Shown: positions 1-11,430 of the stretch, piece by piece
Position numbering within the stretch: position 1 is the stretch's first letter
Layout of the letters: the number at the start of each line of letters is the position of its first letter
Origin: Bidens hawaiensis
Lineage: Eukaryota; Streptophyta; Magnoliopsida; Asterales; Asteraceae
NCBI GenBank assembly: GCA_021521415.1
Contig: JAIQDT010000059.1
Location: 3,286,001-3,350,000, forward strand
Length of the DNA stretch: 64,000 nucleotides
Reading direction: 5' to 3'
Notes under the pieces: model-generated
Told to the model about the DNA's origin: nothing
The model's input: only the letters and a program-made list of their open reading frames with translations
Database searches by the model: none
Translations under genes and position numbers: made by a program

Positions 1-539
1 TCATCCTACCAAGTTTCAAGCAAATCCGTACACGAAAAGTAAACCTTTTTAACAAAAACATACCTAAGAGGTTTTTGTTCGAAAACACTCGAATTGACCA
101 AAATTATATCAAACGAACTTTGATTTAGGTGATTCAAGAGGCCACGAAACTGTCTCGCACGATTTATGAACCTTATGCTCGCCGTCGCCAGAAACTTCCG
201 CTACAGTTGCCGGAAAACTGAAACAGTCGCCGGAAAATTCACTTTTTCACTGTTACGGTTTCCTTGATAAATACCGGACTTCCAGACCTCTGATCGATGT
301 TCTGACTGGTGTAAATCTTTATTTATATGCTATGAACACTCTTTTAAAATTTGAGACCAATCCGACGGTTAAATCTCTGGTAATCGTCGGGTGTGTGTGG
401 ATTGCTCACCCAAAAACAGGATTTGGGTAAAGAATGGAGGAGTGTGCGCCCTTTCTTGAGGTGTAGGTGAAAGATGGAGAATGTGATGTGCTAGGGTTTT
501 TGAGAGGGTTTAAGGTATATTTAATTCTCAAGCCCATGA
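1..539 (-). other. LTR-like fragment, 5' part outside the window
   Basis: No gene seen. The text resembles the transcribed part of a plant LTR read on the minus strand. A TATA-like stretch lies near 513-522, followed on the minus strand by a leader with an ACCCTAGC stretch and phrases such as CCGTCGGATTGG that recur in plant LTR leaders. The sequence continues after the solo LTR at 540-3898, which interrupts it. It could also be a degraded gene leader. Confidence 0.35.
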
Positions 540-1308
540 TGTGACACCCGGTAAAATAAAAAGTATTATTATATTCCATAATCGGGATTAAGACATGTCT
601 AGGCCGGGTTAAGTGAGAAATTAAGACGGTAAGTTATAATATTATTTTATTCTAAGAATGAAGGTCATATATATAAGAAAATCACGTGAGAAGTCAGGCT
701 AAATAAGGAAATTTTGGTGATAAGTTAGAAGAAACGAACGTTTTCGGTTAAATGTGCAAATATTCAATCCGACATTCGAGAAAATATAAATGGGGGATCC
801 AACTGAGTAGTGTAATGGATTGAAAACTAACACCGAATCCGAAAACGTGACTCAATTCTGAGTTATAATGAAGCGGGAAAATGCAATTTAGTATTTTCGA
901 ACACGACCTGTACCGATAGGTTTGCAAAAGTTAATACTGTCGTCTTATTTTGAGGTTTATTATGTGGATAAAACAAATCGAATAGACATCATAAGTTTAG
1001 ATATGTTGTTTTTGGGAAAAACAACTATACTAGTTTTATTAAGTTTGGAGTAACACGGATCCGACACGGGGAAACGATCGATAATAACTTATTACTGGAT
1101 ATAATAATTTAATGAGACAAATTTAAGTCGGGAACGGAATAAACATTTTGATGAAATGTATTTGGAAAATACAACATCACTCGATGTAGCGGGATCGTTG
1201 GAGCGAGAGATCGAAGCGTGATCGCAAAACGCATTAAAACTGCACCATATAAGTGTGCTACCCCTCCCCGCCCACATATTATTCATTTCCTCTCATTCTG
1301 CTACAATC

Positions 1309-1345
<37 letters not shown>

Positions 1346-3898
1346 TAGAGGATTCCGGCGAGGTTGCCGGCGGTCCGGCGATGGTGCACGGTGGTCGGTG
1401 GTGGTCCGGCGCGGTGGTCTGGTGGCGGCCGAAACCCGTCTTCTACTAGGAACCATTTTTCGAAGTCACGAACGCGATGGTAAGCTCTGATAGTCCTAAT
1501 TTTGAGCTTAATTTCGTTAAAAACACGTTTTAATATCTGAACAGATTGTATAAGTTTTGCATGTCTGGAAAGATCGTTCCATAACTGAAGCTCTAACGGT
1601 CCGATCATCTTGATTTTTCATAGAGGGTTCATAACCCATAGATAATCATTTTGAATGGTGGAGATGAGAATGGGAGTAGTTTAAGTTGGCTGTTTAGACT
1701 CGTTTTCGGGTTTAGTTTGCTGGGCGGATTTTGAAAACGCAGCTATAAAGAAATACAGATTCCCGAAGATCCGACCGTCGGATCGAGCTGAAAGTTTTGG
1801 TGAGCCTTCCTAACACATAGATCTTTGATTACACCAAATGAATCGATGATCAGATATCTGGATGGTGATTTAAAAGATTCGTAGGTTACTGGCCAGATTT
1901 CAGAACGAAATTAGTTTCTTAAAACGAGTTACATGTAGGTTTTGAGGTGTCGTACGGACAATCCGAGACCGGTGAAACGTTTGTGACGCAAAAAACAAAC
2001 GCGTTGGTATATCCGGATATCATTGCATTCGAGTTTTGAGCAGATTTCTATACTCGGACCGTGCTATATCTTTAAGTGTTGAAAAAGTTATATAACGAGA
2101 GATTAATATAAATATTGTTATCGAAAATAACTTGAACAATGAAAATGTTGTTACTAATTATTTAGAAAACCTTTAAGTTAATATCGAGTGTTAAAAATGG
2201 TACAATCGCGACTTGGCTGATTTCGTGTATACTTATGATATAAAAATATATATACGATATTTGAATAAAATATTTTATTCAGATAATCGGTTAATAAAAG
2301 ATTATTATATTTTACAATAAATATATACTTTTTATTAAATAGCTTCCATGTTTAGTTTCGAGTATTGTATTAGTTATACAACGATTGTTTGAAACTAAGT
2401 TTATAATTGTACGATAATTTGAAACATTCGATTCGGTTACGATTTTCTAAAATGATAGAAGTTCGTAATTTAATCATTACAATTGTGATCAATAAGACAT
2501 GTGAGGATAAACGAGTTCAGTTAGGATGCGCTCTTACTTTTATATGTGTTTATGTGTTAATATATTTTGTATTAAAAATAGGAATCCAGTTATCATTGGA
2601 TGACTGTTACTAAGATCTTGCAACGACTGGTTGTGTATCACCTCGTATGTGTTAATTGTGCTAAGACAAAGGTGAGTTTCTCAGAAATCCCCACCGTTTT
2701 CAATATTTTTAATTGGTTTATGAATGTTTTGGGGGAAAAATACGTTTGTGTCAAACCCATTTTTATTCGACAATTTGTGGTATTGTAATGACTTTAAATT
2801 GACCGACGTTAACTAACGTGGTCGGGCTGGCGCGAAGATACGCAATCTTTATAATCATTAACTGTTGGACAAACATAAAAGTACTGGTAGATCTATCGGG
2901 GTGATGCCCAATCATCACCGGCCGCGCCGGTGTAAAATGATAAAATTTTCGAATTATTGTACGCTTTGATTATATGTTTAATGGTCTTACATTCGTTATA
3001 TTCCTAGCTAGTCTATGACTATCACAATTTGTTTAAAATAAAATGTCATATTTTAGACACTTTCGTTATTGAACGAAAGGGGTCCATTTGGTCTGTCAAA
3101 GTAAACAAGGACCGAGTTTTTAATTAACTTTCGTGTATAAAACGGAAGTAGACCTTGGTCTAGTACAGGCAAGGTATTGCATTGACTTTGGTCCAGTATG
3201 GGCGAGGTAATGCGTTAACTTTGGTCCAGTAAAGGCAAAGTAGTTTTGAAATAAACAAAGTGGGACTTTTTATAATTATTGGCTTTGTTTTGACAAAGAA
3301 AAGTTATATTCTAAAATATTCTAAAACGACACTTTCGTTAAGGGAAAGGGGTCTAATGGATTTTCGTGGGAAAAAACTCGTTTTCGATGTGACTTTTGTT
3401 TTCGTGCCGATAAGGATGAATCAATATTTTGACAATATTTTAACAAAGGAAAGTTTTGATTTTAAAATATTGTTATGACTGTAAGTCGTTAAAGCGATTC
3501 TTGATATTTCAAGGAAAGTTGACTTCGGGTCGTATGAACGAAGTGGTATTTATTGAAATATTTAAACAAAGGAAAATCTTTGTTTTGAAATATAAGTTTT
3601 AAAAATTGAGAACTCACCAACCATTGCGTTGACGTATTTTAAATGTGTTTTTCAGCTAAAGGAAAAGCGGGTGCTTCGTGGAGATTATGTGGGAAAACAG
3701 ATGTAATACCTGATTGTTGGGCTTGCATTTTAAATAAACCGTGTACTCTGACACGTTATGACATTTTATAATGAATAAAAGTCCAACTTGTATGTGAATA
3801 TGTTATGCTTAAATACTGATGGCTAAACGACGTTTGTCACCGCCCAAATTAGTTGATTAAGTCTTCCGCTGTTATATTAAGATTTTTGGGGTGTGGCA
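540..3898 (+). mobile_element. Solo LTR of a gypsy-type retrotransposon (3.36 kb)
   Basis: Begins TGTGACACCC and ends GTGTGGCA, the usual TG...CA ends with imperfect terminal inversion. Flanking 5 bp are CATGA (535-539) and CATGG (3899-3903), a 4 of 5 target duplication. No PBS follows the right end and no PPT precedes the left end, so it is a solo LTR left by recombination. A TATA-like CCATATAAG at 1245-1253 is followed by a CT-rich start region and a GA repeat. The length suits long gypsy LTRs. No coding capacity is credible inside. Confidence 0.6.
1310..1343 (+). repeat. (GA)n microsatellite in the LTR leader
   Basis: About 17 GA units directly downstream of the likely transcription start of the solo LTR, and so probably in its transcribed leader. 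Confidence 0.9.
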
Positions 3899-3903
3899 CA
3901 TGG

Positions 3904-4025
3904 GCCCTTAGCCCAATTATCATGTCCAAAGCCATCTTAGTCAACTAGTAAGTCCATGCTCAATTTAACCAATCATCTATATTTATTATTTTAAAGTGAA
4001 ATAATAAACTCTTATAAGCAGCAGC

Positions 4026-4061
<36 letters not shown>

Positions 4062-4251
4062 AATAATAATAATTTTCAATTTATTATTATTTCATAGGTT
4101 TCGAATGCTAAAATTTTGTAAAACATAACATGGATGGTCCTTTGAATAAATGAAGGTTAGTTTTTTCCAGTTAGTTATGTGTGAAATAGCTGAATTACCC
4201 CTACTAAATTATATAAATCCATAAAACATTAAAAATAAATAATCACTTAAT
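3904..4251. other. Non-coding stretch with a CAA/TAA microsatellite
   Basis: Continues the sequence interrupted by the first solo LTR. Apart from the trinucleotide repeat at 4018-4073 I see no gene, RNA or element end. Confidence 0.5.
4018..4073 (+). repeat. (CAA)n(TAA)n microsatellite
   Basis: GCA, CAA and then TAA trinucleotides in succession, about 18 units. Confidence 0.9.
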
Positions 4252-4529
4252 ATTATCAAAATTCAAAAGTATAACCAACCCCTCACCAACCCCCTTCTCC
4301 CTCGTTCCAGGCATCCATGTACTGTCTTCCCCACCACTCCTGACAAACACACCACCACCTAAAACCACCATCATCTATAACAATCATTTAAACATTCCAA
4401 GTTCGATCTGAACAAACACAACCGGTCGATTAAAGGTCATCTAATGGATTGAGGTCATGATTGAAGGCCAAATGAAGGTTAGGCATGGTTGAAGGATTAA
4501 AGGTTTATTGTAGGCCAAATTAAAGGTTT
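4252..4529 (+). repeat. Tandem duplication, copy 1 (intact)
   Basis: About 278 bp starting ATTATCAAAATTCAA and containing CAAGTTCGATCTGAACAAAC and GGTCATCTAATGGATTGAGG. It is repeated at once from 4530. Copy 2 is split by the solo LTR at 4565-6935 and resumes at 6936. Copy 1 shows the uninterrupted sequence across the insertion point. Confidence 0.8.
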
Positions 4530-5475
4530 ATTATCAAAATTCAAGAGTATAACCAACCCTTCACTGTGACATTCGTCGATTTTTTGTTTGTATTTGTATT
4601 CGTTAACCCGACCCGTTTGGTCATTTCGATGTATTATATTTATCATTAACAAAGTATTCCCGACGTTTGAAGTTCGTTGTTCGTTCGTTTTATATTACTT
4701 TCGAACTATTTATAAAAACTCTGGGTTTTAACGTTTAATTAAAGCTTTACGGATTAAATGCGTAAATATCCAAATAAATAACGTTATAACACCAATTTTA
4801 ATATCTTCAAAAGTTCGAGGTTTAAAGTGAAAATGTATTAATTAAATTTGATTGAATGTAACTAGAAAGTTTAGGGCTATAAAGTGAAATTTTAAGTCAA
4901 AATATAAAATAATATATATATAATCCCAAACCCCCCTACCCGGCTTTTTCGTTAACCTCTCCGGCCGCTAGGAACCCCCTTAATAGCCGTAAATCATGCA
5001 AAGTGACCCATTTAATTTTAATAACGACTTTGGTCGTTGATTTTAAACTGTAATCAACTAATTAATTGCGTATTAACGTCCTATAACCATAGAATAATTT
5101 CCATGATGTTCGCTGGAAATTGATTTAATCAAATTAATACAATTAACGTCGATACGCTCCACCAACTAGTATAAATACGATTCTAATCTCAATCCAAACT
5201 CGTTCACAAACTCATTTCTCTCTAAATTACTCTAATCGACCATAATTAAGCCCCGAGGTTATCTTCTCCGACGAGGTTCCGTTCTCTGTCAAACCAATAC
5301 GATATCAGGTAATTAAAATATGTATTACAATTGTTTTTGGCCGACAATCAAAACCCCCAACATTAATCAATCGTACATGGAATTGTTTAGGAGAATTGAA
5401 ATTCTAGGGTTTATAACTTGGAAGATGAACCTGAACGTTATTTATATATCATTGTTTTAAGAATCTAAGCTGAAT

Positions 5476-5545
5476 AGATGGATAGATCAGTGGGTAGTAC
5501 GTTGGGTTGTAAACAGAGTGACCTGGGCTCGAAAACCGGGTCAGT
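5476..5545 (+). other. tRNA-like sequence 1 within the solo LTR
   Basis: Contains CAGTGGGTAGTACGTTGGG (A-box-like) and, about 30 nt on, CTGGGCTCGAAAACC (B-box-like), with a possible anticodon-loop-like TTGTAAA between. Too diverged to call a functional tRNA. It is probably a tRNA-derived relic that became part of the LTR leader. Confidence 0.4.
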
Positions 5546-5645
5546 CATACAAGTGTTTTGATTTTTGTTTGTTAACAGTTTATTACCTTAATACTAAGTT
5601 AATGTATTTATAATAAAAAACTCGTTCTTAAAACGAATATATTGT

Positions 5646-5712
5646 CTGGTTTAGCTGGTTAACACATGAGGGTTATAGTAGAAGACCCGGGTTCGAAACC
5701 TGGGTCAGGTCA
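5646..5712 (+). other. tRNA-like sequence 2 within the solo LTR
   Basis: Contains TAGCTGGTTAACAC and GGGTTCGAAACCTGGG; the latter matches the Pol III B-box consensus GGTTCGANNCC exactly. It is followed by TTTTTAACAGTTTAT, as sequence 1 is by TTGTTAACAGTTTAT, so the two are diverged tandem copies about 170 bp apart. The related LTR at 49059-51326 keeps a GACCTGGGTCAG remnant near 50320 (minus). Confidence 0.45.
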
Positions 5713-7168
5713 TGTTTAGTGTAATTTTTTAACAGTTTATTTATCTTTTTATAATTAAATTAATCATTTAAAAATCATAATAAAACAATAAAATTATTTT
5801 TAAACCAAATAAAATTTTATAAATTAAATATAAATTATATTTCATCATTTCTCCGCTTAAAAACCAAACTTTCATTTTCGTAACCCCATAATTTGAATTC
5901 GTTTGTTAAACATAAACCGTAAACTTTAATTGCTTAGATTATTTCATTAGGACATTGAAATTTAATTTCGACTCGTAAACTTTAGTCCAAGTCTTACTAA
6001 TAACATGCTTCGTATAATTTCCGTTAAGATACTAATAACCAAATTCCGTAAAACGTGAAATACTATTAAAATAATCAAAAGCTCTAAAATTAATAAAAAT
6101 TATAATAAAATAATAATTAATTCCTAAATAGATTTATACAATAATTAAGCTTAATAATATCGTTAGATTAGTCGTTAAATTTCATATTTATTCTTATTTA
6201 TAGTTTGTACGGATCGTTTGCTTCGGTTCCTTTAACGCTTTCGGTTTATCTTTATTCTTTCGCTTCAATCTCTAAGGTGAGTTTCTCACACCCTGTTTTT
6301 AAACGTTTTCATATTTTTGGGGGTAGTATATGTATCCTACCAACTTCAAGTAGTTACAATTTTGCTTACAAACTACAATTCACTACATGGAATTGTGTGT
6401 TTACTTGCTTATTTGTTTACGTGCATTAATTTCAATTGGCTGTCTCAATAATTATGATCATACGCCCTTCTTTGCACTCAGGTCCATTGTATCGAGCGGA
6501 GAAGGGACCTCATATCCGAGTACATTGGTTTCCCCAAAACTGGAAAGGACTTTCGTTTGTTCTTTACACTTAGGACCATTTATTCGAGAATTTGCGCATT
6601 TCACAAGTTTTATGGAATTGTATGATTTTTATGTATTTATATAAACTGTGAGAAATCACCAACTATGTAGGTAGTTGACTTTATTTTATGCATATGCTAC
6701 ATGTGTTGTGATTAGAGGATGATGTTAAAGGAAGACGCTAGTTTTAAGTTATCTAAAATAATAAATAATTTGTTATAACTGTTTATCCTTGATTTCGTTG
6801 TATTTGTTTACTTTGAAACTTGTGTACTTGTGTTTTAAACGAATTAATGATATTATGGTCACTTAATAGTGCCACGTGTATTTGAGCAATTTGTACGTCA
6901 CACTCGGGTGTTTCCGCTTAAGCCGGGGTGTTACACTCACCCACCCCCATCTCCTTCGTTCCAAGCATCCATGTACCGTCTCCCCCACCACTTGGAGAAC
7001 CAACAGACCACCGCCTACAACCTCCATTATCTATGACAATCATTTAAACATTCCAAGTTCGATCTAAACAAACACAACCGGTCAATTAAAGGTCATCTAA
7101 TGGATTGAGGTCATGATTGAAGGCCAAATGAAGGTTAGGCATGGTTGAACGATTAAAGGTTTATTGAT

Positions 7169-8470
7169 AATGGTTTTATAGGCTGTGAATCGATGATCCA
7201 CCGCCTCTCGATCTAATCTCATTCAAGAATTGGGCTAATAGAACAACTGGTTAAAGAGGGTGAAGCCCTATCAGAAGGAGATGATTCAGCGATGTCGGCT
7301 ATTTGCAGGTTTCCGATAATGTTTGTGGGAGTTTCCAAACAAGTCAGTCCTTCACGTTTTTCCGGCCAGATCCTTACTATGGTGGACATTGGTGGAGTTA
7401 CAAACCATAATCGTAACTGAAAACGACGTTGTTGCGGTGGCTGTTGCAAGTAGAGATATAGTCAAGCATCATCCTTTTCTTGAGTGGCAGAGTTCTTCGA
7501 GTTAACTTCAAAGAAAGTGCTTAGGTTTGGTGGTGTTAAAGTGTTGGAGAAGAAACCCGCACTGACATTTCATTTTTTTTATTGTTTTATTTATCATTAA
7601 TGTTTAATAGTAATTGCATATCCACTTTTCTGAAAACTTAACGTTCATCCACGCTAGGGAGTACGAGTTCAAAATATTAGGGTGCATGCATGTAATTTAT
7701 CAAAGTTAGGGAGCAAACGTGAAATCCATGCAAACCACAGGGAGCATTCGTGTAATTAACTCAATCTAATTCTTTCCAATTCCGAATCCTATGCAAATTC
7801 CAATTCCAATTCCAATTCCAATTTCATTCCATTATGTGAAACGAACATGACCCTAGTTCACATCGACAAAAATCAAAATCAGTTGTATCTAACTTCCCAC
7901 TAACATAGATTTCATGAAGAGACTCATAACAAATGCATGCATGCTATGCTTTAGATTTCTCTAAATTATTAGTTGTAAGTTAGTATTGGCAGAAAACAAT
8001 AATTAGTAGTAACTAAGTTTATACTCACAAAGTTAATAGAAGGAACTTTCGGTAACCAACAATTGTTTTAACCACCAAACTAAGACATTGTTACATGAAC
8101 CCGTGTGTAGTTTCAAGTAAATGCTATGATGGTTTACTAATTGTAAAACACAATCTTTGGTTTAATTTGGAAAGAGTCACAATAGAATCATACATAGTTC
8201 TTGATTTTTTTGAATTATCTGATTGATATTTCAAGGACTCATTGAATACTTCAATATGAAAGTGATAACATGATTTAAGATGACTGTCCATGAAATCACC
8301 TACAATGTAGCTGTCTATTTATAATGACGGATTTAATTTATACTATTTGAAATTTAGAAAGGCAACACCCAGAATCACATAACTTCTTTTTACTAGTTGG
8401 CTTTTCGATTATATAATGTGGATGAGATGATAAAACACGAAGAGCAGGATTGTTGATGTTGACATTTTTA
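7169..8470. other. Intergenic stretch with possible coding remnant
   Basis: No gene I can name. Between about 7255 and 7505 the + strand has short open stretches with fairly even base use, separated by stops: one reading ends ...GGVTNHNRN, another ends ...HHPFLEWQSSSS. This may be a captured or dead exon. The rest is AT-rich with a TTCCAA microsatellite at 7796-7831. Confidence 0.3.
7796..7831 (+). repeat. (AATTCC)n microsatellite
   Basis: Hexanucleotide AATTCC repeated about five times. Confidence 0.85.
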
Positions 8471-8475
8471 CTTAC

Positions 8476-8865
8476 TCAAGTCCCAGATCGATAATCAACA
8501 CGAACTAAACGAATAACTCTCATTTATATTAATCAGAAAATATAACTCAAAAACTGATTACAATACCTCAAACCTAACTCGGTTTGACTCTTGATAAACC
8601 CTAACTTGGTTGCATGCAGATGAACCCTAACTCGGTTACATCTCGTCGTGTGTCTCTAGATTAATTCTAACTCGGTTACATCTCACACGTATCTAGAATT
8701 CTAACCATGACTTGGTTTATATAGACTAACCTAACTTGCTAGGCAAGGCATTACCTATTATAATTACAATACAATTATGAAACATAATCAACTATGACAA
8801 GCTTGTCAACATTGGTACCTCAAGTTCACCGACTTGTGACTTGGAGTCCGAAATTACTTTCAACA
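8476..8865 (-). repeat. 3' LTR of the small element
   Basis: Minus strand begins TGTTGAAAG and ends GGGACTTGA. Differs from its partner by a small number of substitutions and one-base indels. Confidence 0.9.
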
Positions 8866-9836
8866 ATCACCCCCTAATTTCCGACTCGAAATAGGTGAAT
8901 CTTTGTCTCCAAACTTGTCTTCTTCACATGTCTGATTCGAACCATGATCTTGACCTTCTTGGTTTTCACAACCATCTCGGTCCTAATCATCTTGGCCTTT
9001 ATCATATCGGTCTTGCTTTTTAGGAACTCCTCTTGACCCGTAGACGTGTTCTTTTGGCTCCCCCGAACTCGACTACCTCTGTGACCCTGTCCTTGACCAT
9101 TCACTCGACCGTATGAACTCGCATATCCACTCCTTTGGCTGCGATCGCGGTCATCTAATCGAGTGAACAACAATCTTCCTTGATCCTCATTTGTTCCCGA
9201 AACAAAACACGAGCACATCTTTCAAATCAAAATCTTGGTCAGAACATAACTTGTTCAACCCGAATAAGAAGACACTCTAATTGAACCGACTTGTCCAACA
9301 CCTTTGCTCCAGCCCGTCGAAACAAATACACACAATCAATTCCGAGCAACTTTTCAGAACCGACCCTGGTTACAAGCAATTTAATATTATTTTGCTTGAA
9401 AACAATATTATTTTTTTTCTTTGAATGCTTTGTAAACAAAATAAACCACATGGGTTTTTCTCTTTGCACGTGAGCTGTGCAAACCTTGAATTACCCAACC
9501 TTTTTCAAGTCCTTTAATCGCAAAAACCAAGAACCACATAAAAAGAACTCCGATCAAAACAAACCCTTTGCAGATCCGCTTTCCTGTTATACAACCCAAT
9601 CAACGAGCCCTCTTGTTCTTCTGATCGCTAACGCCGAACAGAAAAGAACAATTTTTCGGTCACCAAATCTCAGCCCCATCGCCAACCCTTGTCTCGATCG
9701 CCAACCCGCCTTGATTATACTACCACAACCCGTTTGAAATTGGTTGTGATTCCGATCACGACTTGACCTAACCCTCCTTATCAATCACGACTTTGATCGT
9801 TAAACTCCAAGCGCGTAACCTGGCTCTGATACCAAT

Positions 9837-10225
9837 TCAAGTCCCAAATTGATAATCAACACGAACTAAACGAATAACTCTCGTTTATATTAATAAGAAA
9901 ATATAACTCAAAAACTGATTACAATACCTCAAACCTAAATCAGTTTGACTCTTGATAAACCCTAACTTGGTTGCATGCAGATGAACCCTAACTCGGTACA
10001 TCTCGTTGTGTGTCTCTAGATTAACCCTAACTCGGTTACATCTCACACGTATCTTGAATTCTAACCATGACTTGGTTTATATAGACTAACCTAACTTACT
10101 AGGAAAGACATTACCTATTATAATTACAATACAATTATGAAACATAATCAACTATGACCAGCTTGTCAACATTGGTCCCTCAAGTTCACCGACTTGTGAC
10201 TTGGAGTTCGAAATTACTTCCAACA
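9837..10225 (-). repeat. 5' LTR of the small element
   Basis: Direct repeat of 8476-8865, followed on the minus strand by ATTGGTATCAGAGCC, the initiator tRNA-Met binding site. Confidence 0.9.
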
Positions 10226-10230
10226 CTTAC

Positions 10231-10580
10231 AAGCTCCATTAATCGTTAGTATAGACACAAACCATTACTTTAACTGGCACTTAAATAATGTGATTAGATG
10301 TGATCGTTCACACCATCTACATTCTACAATATAATAACAACATAAGATTGATTCCGTTCACCTCCTTTTATGGTTTATATCTTCTCGGAGTATGTAGATA
10401 TACAGAAGATGTTGTTATCTGTCTCACTGTTATGTATAGCGCACACACCATGAACGTCACGATTACATCAATATCTAGTCGATATGTAAAAATTGTTAAA
10501 TGAGACAGTGCCATATGAGTTGCTCGACTAGAGTCACATACCTTGCCCAATCCCAACTATTCATCGTGCCTAGCAATGTT
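10231..10580. other. Intergenic stretch between two LTR elements
   Basis: Single-copy-looking sequence of mixed composition. No gene, RNA or element end seen. Confidence 0.4.
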
Positions 10581-10585
10581 ATTTT

Positions 10586-11430
10586 TGGAAATATTGTAAT
10601 GAATGTGAGATCAATGCAAGACTCTTCATGTACATCTTGTGAAACTATTCTTAATTATGTCCATAATGAGAATTAAGTTACAATTAATGTCCATAAGTGG
10701 GATTTATTGTTAGACTCTTCATGAGTTCTAGTGTGTATATATAAATTGAGGCTTTGTGCCTTGGTTAAAAAAAAGAGGGAAGAGAAGTTTTAAATAAAAA
10801 GGATGATCATCAAAAAGAAATATTAGTTTATTTCTTTACAAGAATTATTGGATAGGAGTACTCTCTAAACTTCATCATCATATTTTCAAGTTCTAACACA
10901 CTAATTTACCTTATGTAACCTTGGGCACGTGGACATCTCTGGCAGTACAAACTGCTTCGGCTGTTGTACACTGGGAGACAGACGCGTTGTCTTATGTAGA
11001 GGCGCGAAATCTGTTTTAAGGGAAGAGTGTTGAACACGTGTCTCGGCCTCAACCTTCAACATTAGTATGTTCGTTCTTGTAGCAACCAATCATACAAGAA
11101 GGAGGCACGGCTCAAGCACTCGTCATACAAGAAGATGTGGATCAAGATCTCGTTGAAGAATATATGAAAGATTGTTCAAGAATACGTGATTTGAGCTTAG
11201 TCGAAGACCAAATGTGATGAAATCTCAATACGAACATATTATTTGAAGACCCGTCAAAGTACCCGCTAAAGACATCGGTTCCAATTAATTTTAGAATATG
11301 AAAAACCGTATTTTATATTCTTTTGATTCAATTTTGTAAATGGTATCGTACTAGCATATTTCCCATTACTAACGAGAGTATTGTTAGATTTTATTTTAAT
11401 TTTTAAATAAATTGTGACCCATGTCCTACA
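10586..11430 (+). repeat. Left LTR of the outer element (845 bp)
   Basis: Begins TGGAAATATTG and ends GTCCTACA. It contains about 105 bp (10631-10735) missing from the right LTR. The missing stretch lies between two AGACTCTT copies, which points to a deletion between short direct repeats. Confidence 0.8.

Larger units (their letters stand above)
4565..6935 (+). mobile_element. Solo LTR of a gypsy-type retrotransposon (2.37 kb)
   Basis: Begins TGTGACATTCG and ends GGGGTGTTACA. Target duplication TTCAC (4560-4564) and CTCAC (6936-6940); the single site is preserved in the neighbouring duplicate at 4252-4529. TATA box TATAAATA at 5170-5177, then a CTCTAAATTACTC-type leader. A second copy of the family lies inverted at 49059-51326. 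No PBS or PPT at the ends, so it is solo. It contains two tRNA-like stretches. Confidence 0.75.
4530..7168 (+). repeat. Tandem duplication, copy 2, split by a solo LTR
   Basis: Left part 4530-4564 and right part 6936-7168 match copy 1 in order. The point of interruption carries TTCAC and CTCAC on its two sides, where copy 1 has a single CTCAC. The split is therefore an LTR insertion with a 5 bp target duplication. Confidence 0.8.
8476..10225 (-). mobile_element. Complete small non-autonomous LTR retrotransposon (1.75 kb)
   Basis: Two direct LTRs, 8476-8865 (390 bp) and 9837-10225 (389 bp), flanked by an exact 5 bp target duplication CTTAC (8471-8475 and 10226-10230). On the minus strand the right LTR is the 5' one. 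A PBS reading TGGTATCAGAGCC (+ 9822-9834) follows it, and a PPT reading TTAGGGGGTGAT (+ 8866-8877) precedes the other LTR. The 971 bp interior encodes no gag or pol. The longest minus reading (8874-9218, 114 aa) is lysine- and arginine-rich and not recognisable. It must use another element's enzymes, as in a large TRIM or small LARD. Confidence 0.9.

Noticed and set aside
1218..1490. Coding gene over the GA repeat
   Set aside because: The reading is driven by the dinucleotide repeat (Arg-Glu alternation) and lies in an LTR leader.
5646..5712. Functional tRNA gene
   Set aside because: The A-box is imperfect, the acceptor stem could not be paired by eye, and the sequence is part of an LTR family.
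10581..10590. Outer-element left LTR starting at TGTTATTTTTGG (10578)
   Set aside because: Starting at TGG (10586) gives an exact ATTTT duplication on both sides; the earlier start gives none. The low complexity of ATTTT keeps some doubt.
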